Of a stretch of DNA of 64,000 nucleotides, positions 9,424-18,926 are shown piece after piece. The stretch's first letter is position 1, and the number at the start of each line of letters is the position of its first letter. The stretch lies in the NCBI RefSeq assembly GCF_009908165.1, contig NZ_JAAAUC010000001.1, forward strand, positions 488,086-552,085. Reading direction: 5' to 3'. A model generated the notes under the pieces. That model was not told the DNA's origin, made no database searches, and saw only the letters and a program-made list of their open reading frames with translations. Source of the stretch: Frigidibacter albus. Lineage in GTDB: Bacteria; Pseudomonadota; Alphaproteobacteria; Rhodobacterales; Rhodobacteraceae. The translations under genes were made by a program, and so were the position numbers.

Positions 9424-10133
9424 GTCGCCTCGCGGGGGGATTCTGGGAGCGCAAAAATCGGGGGGCGCAGCACGCCCACGCTCATGTGCCGCTTATGGCC
9501 GTGGCCCGGGCGACGTTCAACCGCAAAGCCCGCCGCCTCGAGGCCCCGGCGCACGAACCCGGCAGCGGTATAGGTGGCAAAGGTGCCGCCCGGCGCAGTG
9601 TGGCGGGCAACCTCGGCCATCAGCGGCTCGCCCCACAGCTCGGGGTTCTTGGCGGGGGAGAAGCCGTCGAGGAACCAGGCGTCGGCCTGGCTTTCCCACG
9701 CGGGCAGGGCGGTGCGCGCGTCGCCGATGAGGATGGTGACGCAGATGCTGCCGAGGTCGAAGCGCCTGTGGCCCGACGCCCAGGCCGCAAGGAACGGGTC
9801 CGCCACTGCCCGCGCCTCGGGGAAGGCATCGAGGGCGCGGGCGATGTCGGCGGCGGGCAGGGGGAAGGCCTCGAAGCTGGTGTAGTGCAACGGGCCGTGC
9901 TGGCCCTGGTGGGCGATCAGCGTCGCCATCAGGTTCAGCCCGGTGCCGAAGCCAAGCTCGGCAATGCGGAAGCCGGGGGTGAAGCGGGCGGGCAGCCCGT
10001 TGCCGGCCAGAAACACATGCCGGGTTTCCGCCAGCCCGTTGCCAAGGCTGAAATACGGGTCGTCGAAGCGCTCGGACACCGGAACAAGACCGTCCCGCCA
10101 TTGCACGCCGCTGCTCTGGTTCTTGACGGTCAT
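9420..10133 (-). CDS. mnmD: tRNA 5-methylaminomethyl-2-thiouridine methyltransferase MnmD
   Basis: This is a 237-residue SAM-dependent methyltransferase equal to the N-terminal half of E. coli MnmC. The SAM loop ELGFGTGLNLMATL and the family signature DAWFLDGFSPAKNPELWG are present. It methylates the modified wobble uridine of tRNAs (nm5s2U to mnm5s2U). The FAD-dependent half of MnmC is a separate gene 51 bp away on the opposite strand, so the bifunctional enzyme of gamma-proteobacteria is here two divergent genes. Its stop overlaps the EamA start. Confidence 0.92.
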   Translation of the reverse strand: MTVKNQSSGVQWRDGLVPVSERFDDPYFSLGNGLAETRHVFLAGNGLPARFTPGFRIAELGFGTGLNLMATLIAHQGQHGPLHYTSFEAFPLPAADIARALDAFPEARAVADPFLAAWASGHRRFDLGSICVTILIGDARTALPAWESQADAWFLDGFSPAKNPELWGEPLMAEVARHTAPGGTFATYTAAGFVRRGLEAAGFAVERRPGHGHKRHMSVGVLRPPIFALPESPREAT

Positions 10134-10184
10134 CTGCCCTAGTCCTGTTCGCGGCGATCCTGACGAAGAGGTGGCGGAAGTTCA

Positions 10185-11237
10185 ATGGCAGGTCAGGCAG
10201 ATGTGACGGTGCATGGCGCGGGGATCTTCGGGCTGGCGACCGCTTGGGAATGCACCCGGCGCGGGGCGCAGGTGCGGGTGATCGAGGCGGCGCGGATCGG
10301 GGCGGGATCGTCCGGGGGCCTCGTCGGCGCGCTGGCCCCGCATGTGCCCGAACAATGGAACCCGAAGAAGGCCTTCCAGCTGGAGGCGCTGCTGATGGCC
10401 GAGCGCTTCTGGGCCGAGGTCGCGGCGGCGGGAGGCTGCGATCCCGGCTATGCCCGCACCGGACGGCTGCAGCCGCTGGCGGATGCGGCGGCGGTGGATC
10501 TGGCCCGCGCCCGCGCCAAGGGTGCCGAGGCGCTGTGGCAGGGCCGGGCGGAATGGCGGGTGATCCCGGCCGAGGCCGATGGCTGGTCGCCGGCTGCCGG
10601 ATCGGGCTTCGTGGTGCAGGACACGCTGACGGCGCGGATGGCACCGCGGCGGGCGGCGGCGGCGCTGGCGGCGGCAATCCGCGCGCGAGGCGGTGAGATC
10701 GTGGAGGGGGGCGGGGCCGAACCCGAGGGCCTGCAGGTCTGGGCCACGGGCGCGGCCGGGTTGGCGGCGCTCTCTGCCGATCTGGGGCGCAACGTCGGCG
10801 GGGCGGTCAAGGGCCAGTCGGCGCTGCTGCGCCCGGCGCTGGACGTGCGCGCCCTGCCGCAGATCTTCGCTGAATCGCTGCATATCGTCCCCCATGCCGA
10901 TGGCAGCGTCGCCATCGGATCGACCTCGGAGCGCGAGTTCGACGCGGCGGACAGCGTGGACGCGCAGCTGGAGGCGCTGATCGCCAAGGCCCGCGCGCTC
11001 TGCGCGGCGCTGGCAGAGGCGCCGGTGCTGGAGCGGTGGGCCGGTGCCCGTCCCCGCACCCGAACCCGCGCGCCGATGCTGGGGGAGTGGCCGGGGCGGC
11101 CGGGGCATTTCGTCGCCAATGGCGGCTTCAAGATCGGCTTCGGCATCGCGCCGAAGGTGGCGGAGGTGATGGCCGATCTGGTGCTGGAGGGGCGCGACGG
11201 GGTGCCGGACGGCTTTCGGGTGGAAGATAGCCTCTAG
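10185..11237 (+). CDS. FAD-dependent oxidoreductase (MnmC oxidase-like)
   Basis: This is a 350-residue DAO-family flavoprotein. The N-terminal dinucleotide fold is VHGAGIFGLATAWE with the acid of the second strand in RVIEA. The C-terminal part contains WAGARPRTRTRAPMLGEW and NGGFKIGFGIAPKVAE, resembling the MnmC C-terminal oxidase, which removes the carboxymethyl group from cmnm5s2U. Divergence from mnmD, with a 51-bp shared intergenic region, strongly suggests that role. A glycine/sarcosine-oxidase-like role on a free amine is the alternative. Start ATG follows GAAGTTCA, a weak ribosome site, but the family start fits. Confidence 0.82.
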   Translation: MAGQADVTVHGAGIFGLATAWECTRRGAQVRVIEAARIGAGSSGGLVGALAPHVPEQWNPKKAFQLEALLMAERFWAEVAAAGGCDPGYARTGRLQPLADAAAVDLARARAKGAEALWQGRAEWRVIPAEADGWSPAAGSGFVVQDTLTARMAPRRAAAALAAAIRARGGEIVEGGGAEPEGLQVWATGAAGLAALSADLGRNVGGAVKGQSALLRPALDVRALPQIFAESLHIVPHADGSVAIGSTSEREFDAADSVDAQLEALIAKARALCAALAEAPVLERWAGARPRTRTRAPMLGEWPGRPGHFVANGGFKIGFGIAPKVAEVMADLVLEGRDGVPDGFRVEDSL

Positions 11238-11256
11238 ACCTTTTGCCCGGATTCAA

Positions 11257-11402
11257 GGCGCCTTGGCGCCGCCGGGCAGCGCCCGTCCGCCCCCCCGGGC
11301 GGGCGCTCCCACCGTTCCGCGCAGAACAACGGTGGAAGTCAGCCGCACCATAAAGTGCCTAGAACGAACGTAGCTCGCCCACCCGGCGGACGGGCGCCGC
11401 CC
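11257..11402 (-). repeat. Intergenic repeat copy 2 (inverted-arm element)
   Basis: This copy lies in the opposite orientation to copies 1 and 3. Arms are at 11274-11291 and 11385-11402 (17 of 18 bp complementary), the 19-bp invariant core is at 11347-11365 (reverse strand), and the outer palindrome GGCGCCTTGGCGCC is at 11257-11270. The part between core and left arm differs from the other copies and forms its own hairpin (CCACCGTT ... AACGGTGG), so the element looks modular. It occupies most of the 264-bp gap before the ThDP enzyme gene; no gene is seen there. Confidence 0.78.
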
Positions 11403-11501
11403 TCTGACAGTGCAGGTTGAGGGCTGCCGGGGCCTTGCGCAGCGTCACCGACAGAGGCAAGGTCCGCCCCAAACTGCGGCAAGCGCAAGAAGGAGCAGGC
11501 G

Positions 11502-13193
11502 ATGGCAATGCGGCATGGCGGACAGATCCTGGTGGATCAGCTGAAGCTTCAGGGCGTGGCCAGGGTATTCTCTGTCCCCGGCGAGAGCTTCCTTGCGGTG
11601 CTGGACGGGCTGCACGATTCGGGCATCCGCAACATTGTCTGCCGGCAAGAGGGCGGCGCGGCGATGATGGCCGAGGCCGATGGCAAGATGAATGCCGCAG
11701 ACATGAATGCTGGCGGGGGCCGCGGCCTGCCGGGCATCTGCTTTGTCACCCGCGGGCCGGGCGCCACCAATGCCTCGGCCGGGGTGCATGTCGCGCGGCA
11801 GGATTCGACGCCGATGATCCTGTTCATCGGCCAGATCGACCGCGGCCACCGCGATCGCGAGGCGTTTCAGGAGGTGGATTACCGCGCGATGTTCGGCCCG
11901 CTGGCGAAGTGGGTGGCCGAAATCGACAGCACCGCGCGGATCCCCGAATACCTGAGCCGGGCGTTCCACATTGCCACCTCGGGCCGCCCCGGCCCGGTGG
12001 TGCTGTCGCTGCCCGAGGACATGCTGACGGCGCTGGCCGATGTGCCGGACATCGCCGCCCCGGCGCCGGTGCCCGCCAGTGTCAGCTCGGCGGAACTTGC
12101 CGCGGTGACCGAGATGCTGGCGAAGGCCGAACGGCCGCTGGTCATCGCCGGCGGCACTGCCTGGAGCACCCAGGCTGCCGCCGATCTGGCCCGCTTTGCC
12201 ACCGCCTGGGGCGTGCCCGTTGCGGTGCCGTTCCGTCGGCAGGGCCATATCGACAACCGCGACGCGCATTATGCGGGCGACCTCGGCATCGGCATGAACC
12301 CGCGGCTGGGGGCACGTCTGCAGGCGGCCGATTGCATCCTGGTTCTGGGCGCGCGCATCGGTGACAGCCTGACCCGCGGCTATGAGCTGATGGACCCCGC
12401 CGCGCCGGGCAAGACCATCGTGCATGTCTATCCCGATGCCTCGGAACTCGGACGGGTCTATCGCCCGGATCTGGGCATCATTGCCCCCGCCACCGACATG
12501 GTCGCGGCCCTCGCCGCCGCGCCTGCGCCCGAAGGGGCCCCGGCCCGGTGGGCCGACTGGACGACGGCTGCCCGGCTGGACTACGACCGCTGGCAGCAGC
12601 CGCGTGAAACCCCCGGCGCGGTGAAGATGGAGGCTGTGGTCGGCTGGCTGTCGGCCAACCTGCCCGAGGACGCGATCCTGACCAATGGCGCGGGCAACTA
12701 CGCCGCCTTCCTGCATCGCTATTTCCGCTTCAAGCAGCATGGGACGCAGCTGGCACCGACCTCGGGCAGCATGGGCTATGGTTTCCCCGCCGCGGTCGCC
12801 GCCGGGGTGCGCTATCCGGGGCGGACGGTGGTGTGCATGGCCGGGGATGGTTGCTTCCAGATGACGCTGAACGAGATGTCGACCGCTGTGCAGCACGGAT
12901 CCGCGCCCATCGTGGTGGTCGCCAACAACGGCCAGTATGGCACGATCCGGATGCATCAGGAGCGGCACTATCCTGAACGTGTCTCGGGCACGGTGCTCGC
13001 CAACCCCGACTTCGCCGCACTCGCCCGCGCCTATGGCGGGCATGGCGAGGTGGTGGAGCGGGGTGAGGATTTCCCCGAGGCTTTCGCCCGCGCCCGCGCC
13101 TCTGGCACGCTGGCGGTGATCGAGCTCAGGATGGACCCCGAGGCGCTGTCGGCCGGGGCGACGCTGACTGAGATCCGGGCGGAGAAGCGCTAA
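11502..13193 (+). CDS. Thiamine diphosphate-dependent enzyme, acetolactate synthase-like
   Basis: This is a 563-residue three-domain ThDP enzyme. The N-terminal PYR domain has the activating glutamate in CRQEGGAAMMAEA, the central domain lies around residues 195-330, and the C-terminal PP domain carries the ThDP/Mg motif starting GDGCFQM and ending near ANNGQYGTIRM. It resembles acetolactate synthase large subunits, but no small subunit gene (ilvN) is adjacent, so it is probably not the biosynthetic enzyme. The reaction is a 2-oxo acid decarboxylation or carboligation of unknown substrate. AGGAGCAGGCG precedes the ATG. The stop overlaps that of the convergent lrgB-like gene by 4 bp. Confidence 0.87.
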   Translation: MAMRHGGQILVDQLKLQGVARVFSVPGESFLAVLDGLHDSGIRNIVCRQEGGAAMMAEADGKMNAADMNAGGGRGLPGICFVTRGPGATNASAGVHVARQDSTPMILFIGQIDRGHRDREAFQEVDYRAMFGPLAKWVAEIDSTARIPEYLSRAFHIATSGRPGPVVLSLPEDMLTALADVPDIAAPAPVPASVSSAELAAVTEMLAKAERPLVIAGGTAWSTQAAADLARFATAWGVPVAVPFRRQGHIDNRDAHYAGDLGIGMNPRLGARLQAADCILVLGARIGDSLTRGYELMDPAAPGKTIVHVYPDASELGRVYRPDLGIIAPATDMVAALAAAPAPEGAPARWADWTTAARLDYDRWQQPRETPGAVKMEAVVGWLSANLPEDAILTNGAGNYAAFLHRYFRFKQHGTQLAPTSGSMGYGFPAAVAAGVRYPGRTVVCMAGDGCFQMTLNEMSTAVQHGSAPIVVVANNGQYGTIRMHQERHYPERVSGTVLANPDFAALARAYGGHGEVVERGEDFPEAFARARASGTLAVIELRMDPEALSAGATLTEIRAEKR

Positions 13194-13906
13194 AGGAACA
13201 GCCGCAGGATCGCGGGGGCGATCAACGCGGTCAGCACCGCGTTGAGGCCCATGCCGATGCCGGCGAAGGCGCCTGCCGTCTCATGCACCTGAAATGCGCG
13301 GGCGGTGCCGATGCCATGGGCGGCAACGCCCGTGGCAAAGCCCCGCGCCCGCCAGTCGCGGATGCCGAGTGCGTTGAGGAGGGGCGTCGCCACGATGGCG
13401 CCGATGACGCCGGTCAGCAGCACCAGAACGGCGGTCAGCGTCGGCTGCCCGCCAAGCCGTTCCGAAATGCCGATGGCGACGGGAGCGGTGGCCGATTTCG
13501 GTGCCAGCGAGGCCAGGACGGAACCGTCAACTCCAAGCGCCCGGGCGATGGCAAGGGCCGAGAGGACGGCGGTGACCGACCCGGCCAACAGCCCCGCCAG
13601 CATCGGCAGCATGGCCCGCCGCACCCGCGCCAGATTGGCATAAAGCGGCAGGGCCAGCGCCACCGTCGCCGGGCCCAGCATGAAATGCACGAACTGCGCG
13701 CCCTCGAAATAGGTGGCATAGGGCGTGCCCGTCGCCCCCAGCACCGCCGCCAGCAGGATCACCGCCACCAGCACCGGATTGACCAGCGGTCGCCGCCCCG
13801 CCGCGCGCGAGGCGGCATCCCCGGCCCAATAGGCCAGCAGCGTCACTGTCAGCCACAGCAGCGGGCCTTGTGCCAGATAGCTCCAGATCAGCGCGGGATC
13901 CGTCAT
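13190..13906 (-). CDS. LrgB family membrane protein
   Basis: This is a 238-residue polytopic membrane protein with the LrgB/CidB signature in GPATVALALPLY and KSATAPVAIGI, and the conserved HGIGTARAF segment near the C-terminus. LrgB partners with the holin-like LrgA; the pair is linked to murein hydrolase control and, in several bacteria and plastids, to export of glycolate or pyruvate. The ATG at 13906 overlaps the stop of the LrgA-like gene (ATGA), giving the standard lrgAB arrangement. It converges on the ThDP enzyme gene, with a 4-bp overlap of the ends. Confidence 0.92.
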   Translation of the reverse strand: MTDPALIWSYLAQGPLLWLTVTLLAYWAGDAASRAAGRRPLVNPVLVAVILLAAVLGATGTPYATYFEGAQFVHFMLGPATVALALPLYANLARVRRAMLPMLAGLLAGSVTAVLSALAIARALGVDGSVLASLAPKSATAPVAIGISERLGGQPTLTAVLVLLTGVIGAIVATPLLNALGIRDWRARGFATGVAAHGIGTARAFQVHETAGAFAGIGMGLNAVLTALIAPAILRLFL

Positions 13907-14262
13907 GGCTCGCCCTCGGTGTTGCCGGTCAGCCGCGCGACACCCGCAAAGGCGAGCGCGCCCACGGCAATGGCCAGCACCGTGGAGCCCACCAGCGCCA
14001 CCGCAATCGCCGGCCCCTCGGCGGCCAGCACCGGAAGATGGGCGACGACGCCGACGCCGGCGGGCACGAACAGCAGCGACAGATGCGCCAGCAACCCCTG
14101 CGCGACCGGGCGCACCACCTCCACCAGTGCCGGCCAAAGGCTTAAGGCGATGACCAGCGCCACCATCCCCAGCACCGGGCCGGGCAGCGGCAGGCCAAGG
14201 GCGCGGCTGGCAACCTCGCCCGCTAGTTGGAACCCAAGGAGGATGACGAGGGCGGGGATCAT
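13903..14262 (-). CDS. CidA/LrgA family holin-like protein
   Basis: This is a 119-residue protein with four hydrophobic segments and the family motif LPLPGPVLGMV near residue 25, followed by LLFVPAGVGVV. I chose the ATG at 14262, which has GGAGG ten bases upstream and begins directly with the first membrane helix; the open frame extends further upstream without family similarity. It is translationally coupled to the LrgB-like gene. LrgA-type proteins oligomerise in the inner membrane. Confidence 0.9.
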   Translation of the reverse strand: MIPALVILLGFQLAGEVASRALGLPLPGPVLGMVALVIALSLWPALVEVVRPVAQGLLAHLSLLFVPAGVGVVAHLPVLAAEGPAIAVALVGSTVLAIAVGALAFAGVARLTGNTEGEP

Positions 14263-14330
14263 GGCGGGGCCTCCGGGTGGGTGATGCCCCTTCATGCCGT
14301 GGCGGCAAGGGGCAGGCAATACGGTGCGGG

Positions 14331-14783
14331 TCAGACCTGCTTGCGGAAGGTCACGCTTGTGGGTCGGTCGAAGCCCGGATGCGCGCTGCGCCCCACCTCG
14401 ACATAGCCAAGCGCACGGTAGAAGCCGTGCAGCGCGGTCAGCTCCACCCGGCATTGCAGCTGCACCGCGGGCAGGCCGCGCGCCCGGGCGCTGGCTTCGG
14501 CGCGCGCCACCAGCGCACGCCCGAGGCCGGTGCCGCGTGCCGCATCGGCCACCGCGAGCTTGCCAAGGTGCAGCGCGTCCGCGGCTGGCGTCAGCACCAC
14601 GCAGCCGAGGATCGGATCGCCGGCAACCCAGACCTCGCCCATCGCCGCGGCGCGGGCCAGATCGGCCACGGTCAGCCGCTTCATCGAGGAGGGCGGGTCG
14701 ATCCGCCCCTGCATATAGGCAAAGGCGCTGCGGATCAGCGCCAGCACCTCGCGGAAGTCGTCATCACTGCCCAGTTGTCGCAT
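14331..14783 (-). CDS. GNAT family N-acetyltransferase
   Basis: This is a 150-residue acetyltransferase of the GNAT superfamily. The acetyl-CoA binding motif is seen in LGKLAVADAARGTGLGRALV, including the R-G-x-G-L-G pyrophosphate loop, followed by the FYRALGYVEVGR strand and helix. The substrate is unknown. The ATG at 14783 gives the standard length; the open frame running further upstream is only antisense to smc. It is divergent from smc, with 84 bp between the starts. Confidence 0.87.
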   Translation of the reverse strand: MRQLGSDDDFREVLALIRSAFAYMQGRIDPPSSMKRLTVADLARAAAMGEVWVAGDPILGCVVLTPAADALHLGKLAVADAARGTGLGRALVARAEASARARGLPAVQLQCRVELTALHGFYRALGYVEVGRSAHPGFDRPTSVTFRKQV

Positions 14784-14867
14784 TGCGCCCCCAAATCTTG
14801 GGATACTCCAGTGCCGATCCGCCATATCAGGTGGCAGCGATTGACTCCCGCCGCGCTTCGCCCGACC

Positions 14868-17800
14868 ATGACCGATCAACGGCACCCCCCGGAATCGGAC
14901 CCCACCTTGCGCTTCACCCGCCTGCGACTCAATGGCTTCAAAAGCTTCGTGGACCCGACCGATCTGGTCATCCACGATGGGCTGACCGGCGTCGTCGGCC
15001 CGAACGGCTGCGGCAAGTCCAACCTCTTGGAGGCGTTGCGCTGGGTGATGGGCGAGACCCGTCCCAGCTCGATGCGCGGTGAGGGGATGGAGGATGTGAT
15101 CTTCGCCGGCGCCGCCACCCGCAGCGCGAGGAACTTCGCGGAAGTCGTTCTGACGCTGGACAATTCCGAACGGCTGGCCCCCTCGGGCTTCAACGATGCC
15201 GACACGCTGGAGATCGTGCGGCGGATCACCCGAGATGCCGGCAGCGCCTACAAGGTCAACGTCAAGGATGTGCGCGCCCGCGATGTGCAGATGCTGTTCG
15301 CCGATGCCTCGACCGGGGCGCAATCGCCCGCGCTGGTGCGGCAGGGGCAGATCGCGGAGCTGATCAACGCGCGCCCCAAGAACCGGCGGCGGATTCTGGA
15401 GGAGGCGGCCGGCATCTCGGGCCTCTACCAGCGGCGGCACGAGGCGGAACTGCGGCTGAGCGGGGCCGAGCAGAACCTGAGCCGCGTCGGCGATGTGGTG
15501 GAGCAGCTGGCGGCGCAGCTGACGACGCTGGCCCGGCAGGCGCGGCAGGCGGCGCGTTACCGCGAGATTGGCGAGGAGCTGCGCAAGGCAGAGGGGACGC
15601 TGCTCTATCGTCGCTGGCGCGAGGCGGATCAGGCGCGCGCGGCGGCCGAGGAGGATCTGGCGCAGCGGGTGCGCCTTGCCGCGCAGGCCGAGGCCGCCGC
15701 CCGCGCCGCCGCCAAGGAACGGCAGGCGCGCGAGGATGCGCTGCCGCCGCTGCGCGAGGAAGAGGCGATCGCGGGGGCGGTGCTGCAACGGCTGACGGTG
15801 CAGCGCGAGGCGCTGCGCGACCAGCAGGACCGGGCGCGGGCGCTGATCGAGACGCTGGCGGGGCGGCTCCAGCAGATCGACCGCGATGCCGAACGCGAGG
15901 CCGGGCTGAACCGGGATGCTGGCGAGACGATCGCCCGGCTCGACTGGGAGCAGGCCCAGATCCTGAAGGCCGCCGAGGGGCAGGATGAGCGGCTGGCCGA
16001 GGCGCTGGACGCCGCGAAGGAGGCCGCCGCGGTGCTGGCGGACCGTGAGGAGGCGCTGTCGCAGCTGACCGAGGATGTGGCCCGGCTGTCGGCGCGGCAC
16101 CAGTCGGCGCAGCGGCTGCTGTCGGATGCGCGTGCGGGACTGGCCAAGGCGCTGGACTCTGCTGAAGCTGCCCGCCGCTCCGAGGCCGAGGCCAGCGCGG
16201 CACAGGACCGCGCCGCCGAGGCGTTTGCCGAGGCGGAGGCCGCCCAGACCGAGGCGGCCGAGATCGCCGAGGCCTCGGAGGAGGCGCTGATCGCCGCCGA
16301 GACTGCCCGCGCCGAGGTGCAGACCCGCGAGGCCGCGGCCCGCGCCCAGCATTCCGAGGCGGCGGGCGAGGCGAATGCCCTGCGCGCGGAAGTGGCGGGG
16401 CTCGCCCGGCTGGTGGACCGTGAGAGCCGGGCGGGCACGCAGCTGCTGGACCGGGTGCGGGTGCAGCCGGGATACGAGGCGGCCCTTGGCGCGGCGCTGG
16501 CCGATGACCTGCGCGCGCCGGTGGTGGAGGCGGGCGCGGGCTCTGGCTGGGCGCTGCTGCCGGGCTATGATGCGGCGCAGGCGCTGCCCACAGGCGCGGT
16601 GGCTCTGGCGGAGTTCGTGACGGTGCCGGAGGCGCTGCTGCGGCGGATCGGGCAGATCGGGCTGGTGGATCGGGCTTCGGGCGCGGCGATGCAGGCCGCG
16701 CTGTTGCCGGGGCAGCGGCTGGTCAGCCTCGAGGGCGATCTGTGGCGGTGGGACGGGTTCCGCGCGGCGGCCGAAGATGCGCCCTCGGCCGCCGCGCTGC
16801 GGCTACGGCAGTTGAACCGGCTGGTGGAGCTGAAGCGCGATCTGGAGGATGTGGCGGCCCGGGCCGAAGGCGCGCGGCAGGCGTTCGAGGTGCTGACCGC
16901 GCGGCTGGCCGCCGCAACCCGCGCCGATCAGGAGGCGCGCGAGGCCCGCCGCGATGCCGACCGCCGGGTGGCCGAGACGAGCCGCGCGCAAAGCCGGGCC
17001 GAGGCCGACCGCTCCATCGCTGCGGGAAAGCTGGAAAGCGCCCGCATCGCCCGCGCCCGCCATGAGGAAGAGGCCGAGGAAGCGCAGATCCGGCTGGAGG
17101 ATGCCGGCGCCGCGATGGAGGATCTGCCGGAGCTGGAGACGGCGCGGGCGGCGGTCGAGGACGTGAAGCAGACGGTGGAAGCGGCGCGGATGATGATGAT
17201 GGCCCGCCGCGCCGCGCATGACGAGACCCGCCGCGAGGGTGAGGCCCGGACCCGGCGCCGGCAGGAGATCACCAAGGAAATCTCGGGCTGGCGGCTGCGG
17301 CTGGACACGGCGGAAAAGCGCAGCGCCGAACTGGCCGCGCGCCGGGCGGAAACCGCCGAGGAGCTGGACGAGGCTGGCGCCGCGCCCGAGGAGATCGCGG
17401 CCAAGCATGAGGAACTGTCGGAGGCCATCGAAGCCGCCGAGGCGCGCCGGGCCCGCGCTGCCGAAGCGCTGGCCGTGGCCGAGGCCGCGCTGCGCACGGT
17501 GCAGGGGGCCGAGCGCGAGGCGGAACGGCTGGGCAGCGAGGCCCGCGAGGGCCGCGCCCGCGCCGAGGCCCGCACCGAGGCGGCGCGCGAGACCGTCGCC
17601 CACGCCGCCACCCGCATCTTCGAGGAGACCGAGCAGCTGCCGCTGGAGCTGCTGGACAGCCTTGGGGCCGATCCCGAGACAATGCCCGCCGCCGATGTGC
17701 TGGAGGCGGATGTCGCCCGCCTGCGCCGCCAACGCGAGGCGCTTGGCGCGGTGAACCTGCGCGCCGAGGAAGATGCCCGCGAGGTGCAAGACGAGCATGA

Positions 17801-18362
17801 CACGCTGGCGCGCGAGAAGTTCGACCTCGAAGAGGCGATCCGCAAGCTGCGCGCTGGCATCGCCAGCCTCAACCGAGAGGGGCGCGAGCGGCTGCTGACC
17901 GCGTTCGAACAGGTGAATGACAGCTTCCGCACCCTGTTCACGCACCTCTTCGGCGGCGGCGAGGCCAAGCTGGTGCTGGTCGAATCCGATGACCCGCTGG
18001 ATGCGGGCCTCGAGATCATGTGCCAGCCGCCGGGCAAGAAGCTGTCCACCCTGTCGCTGCTGTCGGGGGGCGAGCAGACGCTGACCGCGATGGCGCTGAT
18101 CTTTGCGGTGTTCCTGGCCAACCCCGCGCCGATCTGTGTGCTGGACGAGGTGGATGCGCCGCTCGACGATGCCAACGTCACCCGCTTCTGCGACCTGCTG
18201 GACGAGATGACCCGCCGTACCGAAACCCGGTTCCTGATCATCACCCACCATGCGGTGACGATGAGCCGGATGGACCGGCTGTTCGGGGTGACGATGGCCG
18301 AGCAGGGCGTCAGCCAGCTGGTCAGCGTCGATCTGAAACGGGCCGAGGCGCTGGTGGCGTGA
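14868..18362 (+). CDS. smc: Chromosome segregation ATPase SMC
   Basis: This is a 1164-residue SMC protein, the usual length. The N-terminal head has Walker A GPNGCGKSN (residues 44-52). Long coiled coils, very rich in Ala/Glu/Arg, flank a hinge at roughly residues 525-660. The C-terminal head has signature LLSGGEQTL and Walker B CVLDEVDAPLDDAN. It loads on DNA with ScpA/ScpB to compact and align chromosome arms; scpA and scpB are not in the window. The ATG at 14868 gives the family N-terminus. It is convergent with the MOSC gene, with no gap. Confidence 0.96.
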   Translation: MTDQRHPPESDPTLRFTRLRLNGFKSFVDPTDLVIHDGLTGVVGPNGCGKSNLLEALRWVMGETRPSSMRGEGMEDVIFAGAATRSARNFAEVVLTLDNSERLAPSGFNDADTLEIVRRITRDAGSAYKVNVKDVRARDVQMLFADASTGAQSPALVRQGQIAELINARPKNRRRILEEAAGISGLYQRRHEAELRLSGAEQNLSRVGDVVEQLAAQLTTLARQARQAARYREIGEELRKAEGTLLYRRWREADQARAAAEEDLAQRVRLAAQAEAAARAAAKERQAREDALPPLREEEAIAGAVLQRLTVQREALRDQQDRARALIETLAGRLQQIDRDAEREAGLNRDAGETIARLDWEQAQILKAAEGQDERLAEALDAAKEAAAVLADREEALSQLTEDVARLSARHQSAQRLLSDARAGLAKALDSAEAARRSEAEASAAQDRAAEAFAEAEAAQTEAAEIAEASEEALIAAETARAEVQTREAAARAQHSEAAGEANALRAEVAGLARLVDRESRAGTQLLDRVRVQPGYEAALGAALADDLRAPVVEAGAGSGWALLPGYDAAQALPTGAVALAEFVTVPEALLRRIGQIGLVDRASGAAMQAALLPGQRLVSLEGDLWRWDGFRAAAEDAPSAAALRLRQLNRLVELKRDLEDVAARAEGARQAFEVLTARLAAATRADQEAREARRDADRRVAETSRAQSRAEADRSIAAGKLESARIARARHEEEAEEAQIRLEDAGAAMEDLPELETARAAVEDVKQTVEAARMMMMARRAAHDETRREGEARTRRRQEITKEISGWRLRLDTAEKRSAELAARRAETAEELDEAGAAPEEIAAKHEELSEAIEAAEARRARAAEALAVAEAALRTVQGAEREAERLGSEAREGRARAEARTEAARETVAHAATRIFEETEQLPLELLDSLGADPETMPAADVLEADVARLRRQREALGAVNLRAEEDAREVQDEHDTLAREKFDLEEAIRKLRAGIASLNREGRERLLTAFEQVNDSFRTLFTHLFGGGEAKLVLVESDDPLDAGLEIMCQPPGKKLSTLSLLSGGEQTLTAMALIFAVFLANPAPICVLDEVDAPLDDANVTRFCDLLDEMTRRTETRFLIITHHAVTMSRMDRLFGVTMAEQGVSQLVSVDLKRAEALVA

Positions 18363-18926
18363 CTACGCTTTTTGCAGCAGGTCGCCCGGGCGCACCTCGC
18401 CATCCTCCACAACTTCGCACAGCAGGCCGCGCAGGCGCAGGGGAGTGTGGCCGGGGGCGGTGATCCAGTCCTTTGCCTCGGTCCCGTAGCGGACCTTCCA
18501 TTTCACGCAGGCGTCGTTGAACACATCCGAGACGCGCAGCACCGCCGTTCCGGCGCGCAGCAGGCTGCCGGTGGGGATATTCGCCTCGGCCGTGTCCAGA
18601 TCGGCGATCATCGTATCGCCGGGATGCGGGGTGCCGGCGCGGTCGCGCCGGACAAGGTCCATCACCCGGACCGGCAGGATCGAGACCTGGATGCGCGGGT
18701 CTGGGCTGCCATCCTCCAGCCGCATCCACGGCGCGACTGTCCAGCGTTCGGAATTGCCAACGGCGTCAAGGATGCCCTGCGCCCGGGTCAGCCGCAGCAT
18801 CGGCGGATGCAGGCGCTGGCCATAGCCGGGACGGAAGCACAGTTGCAGGATCTCGGCGCCGTCCTGCGGCGCGGCCAGCACATGCGGCAGGGCTGCGTCC
18901 AACTCGGCACGGGTGACGGGGGTCAC
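18363..18926 (-). CDS. MOSC domain-containing protein
   Basis: This is a 187-residue protein with a stand-alone MOSC (MOCO sulfurase C-terminal) beta-barrel. The conserved cysteine is in FNDACVKWKV near residue 140, and a GDTMIADLDTAEANIPTGS segment matches the domain core. MOSC proteins bind molybdenum cofactor or move sulfur through that cysteine. No molybdoenzyme gene is nearby. The ATG overlaps the end of the transglycosylase gene by 4 bp, so the two are cotranscribed. Confidence 0.85.
   Translation of the reverse strand: MTPVTRAELDAALPHVLAAPQDGAEILQLCFRPGYGQRLHPPMLRLTRAQGILDAVGNSERWTVAPWMRLEDGSPDPRIQVSILPVRVMDLVRRDRAGTPHPGDTMIADLDTAEANIPTGSLLRAGTAVLRVSDVFNDACVKWKVRYGTEAKDWITAPGHTPLRLRGLLCEVVEDGEVRPGDLLQKA

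Noticed and set aside
11445..13043. Long minus-strand open frame opposite the ThDP enzyme
   Set aside because: The translation is Arg/His/Gln-rich low-information sequence, and the sense strand encodes a clear full-length enzyme.
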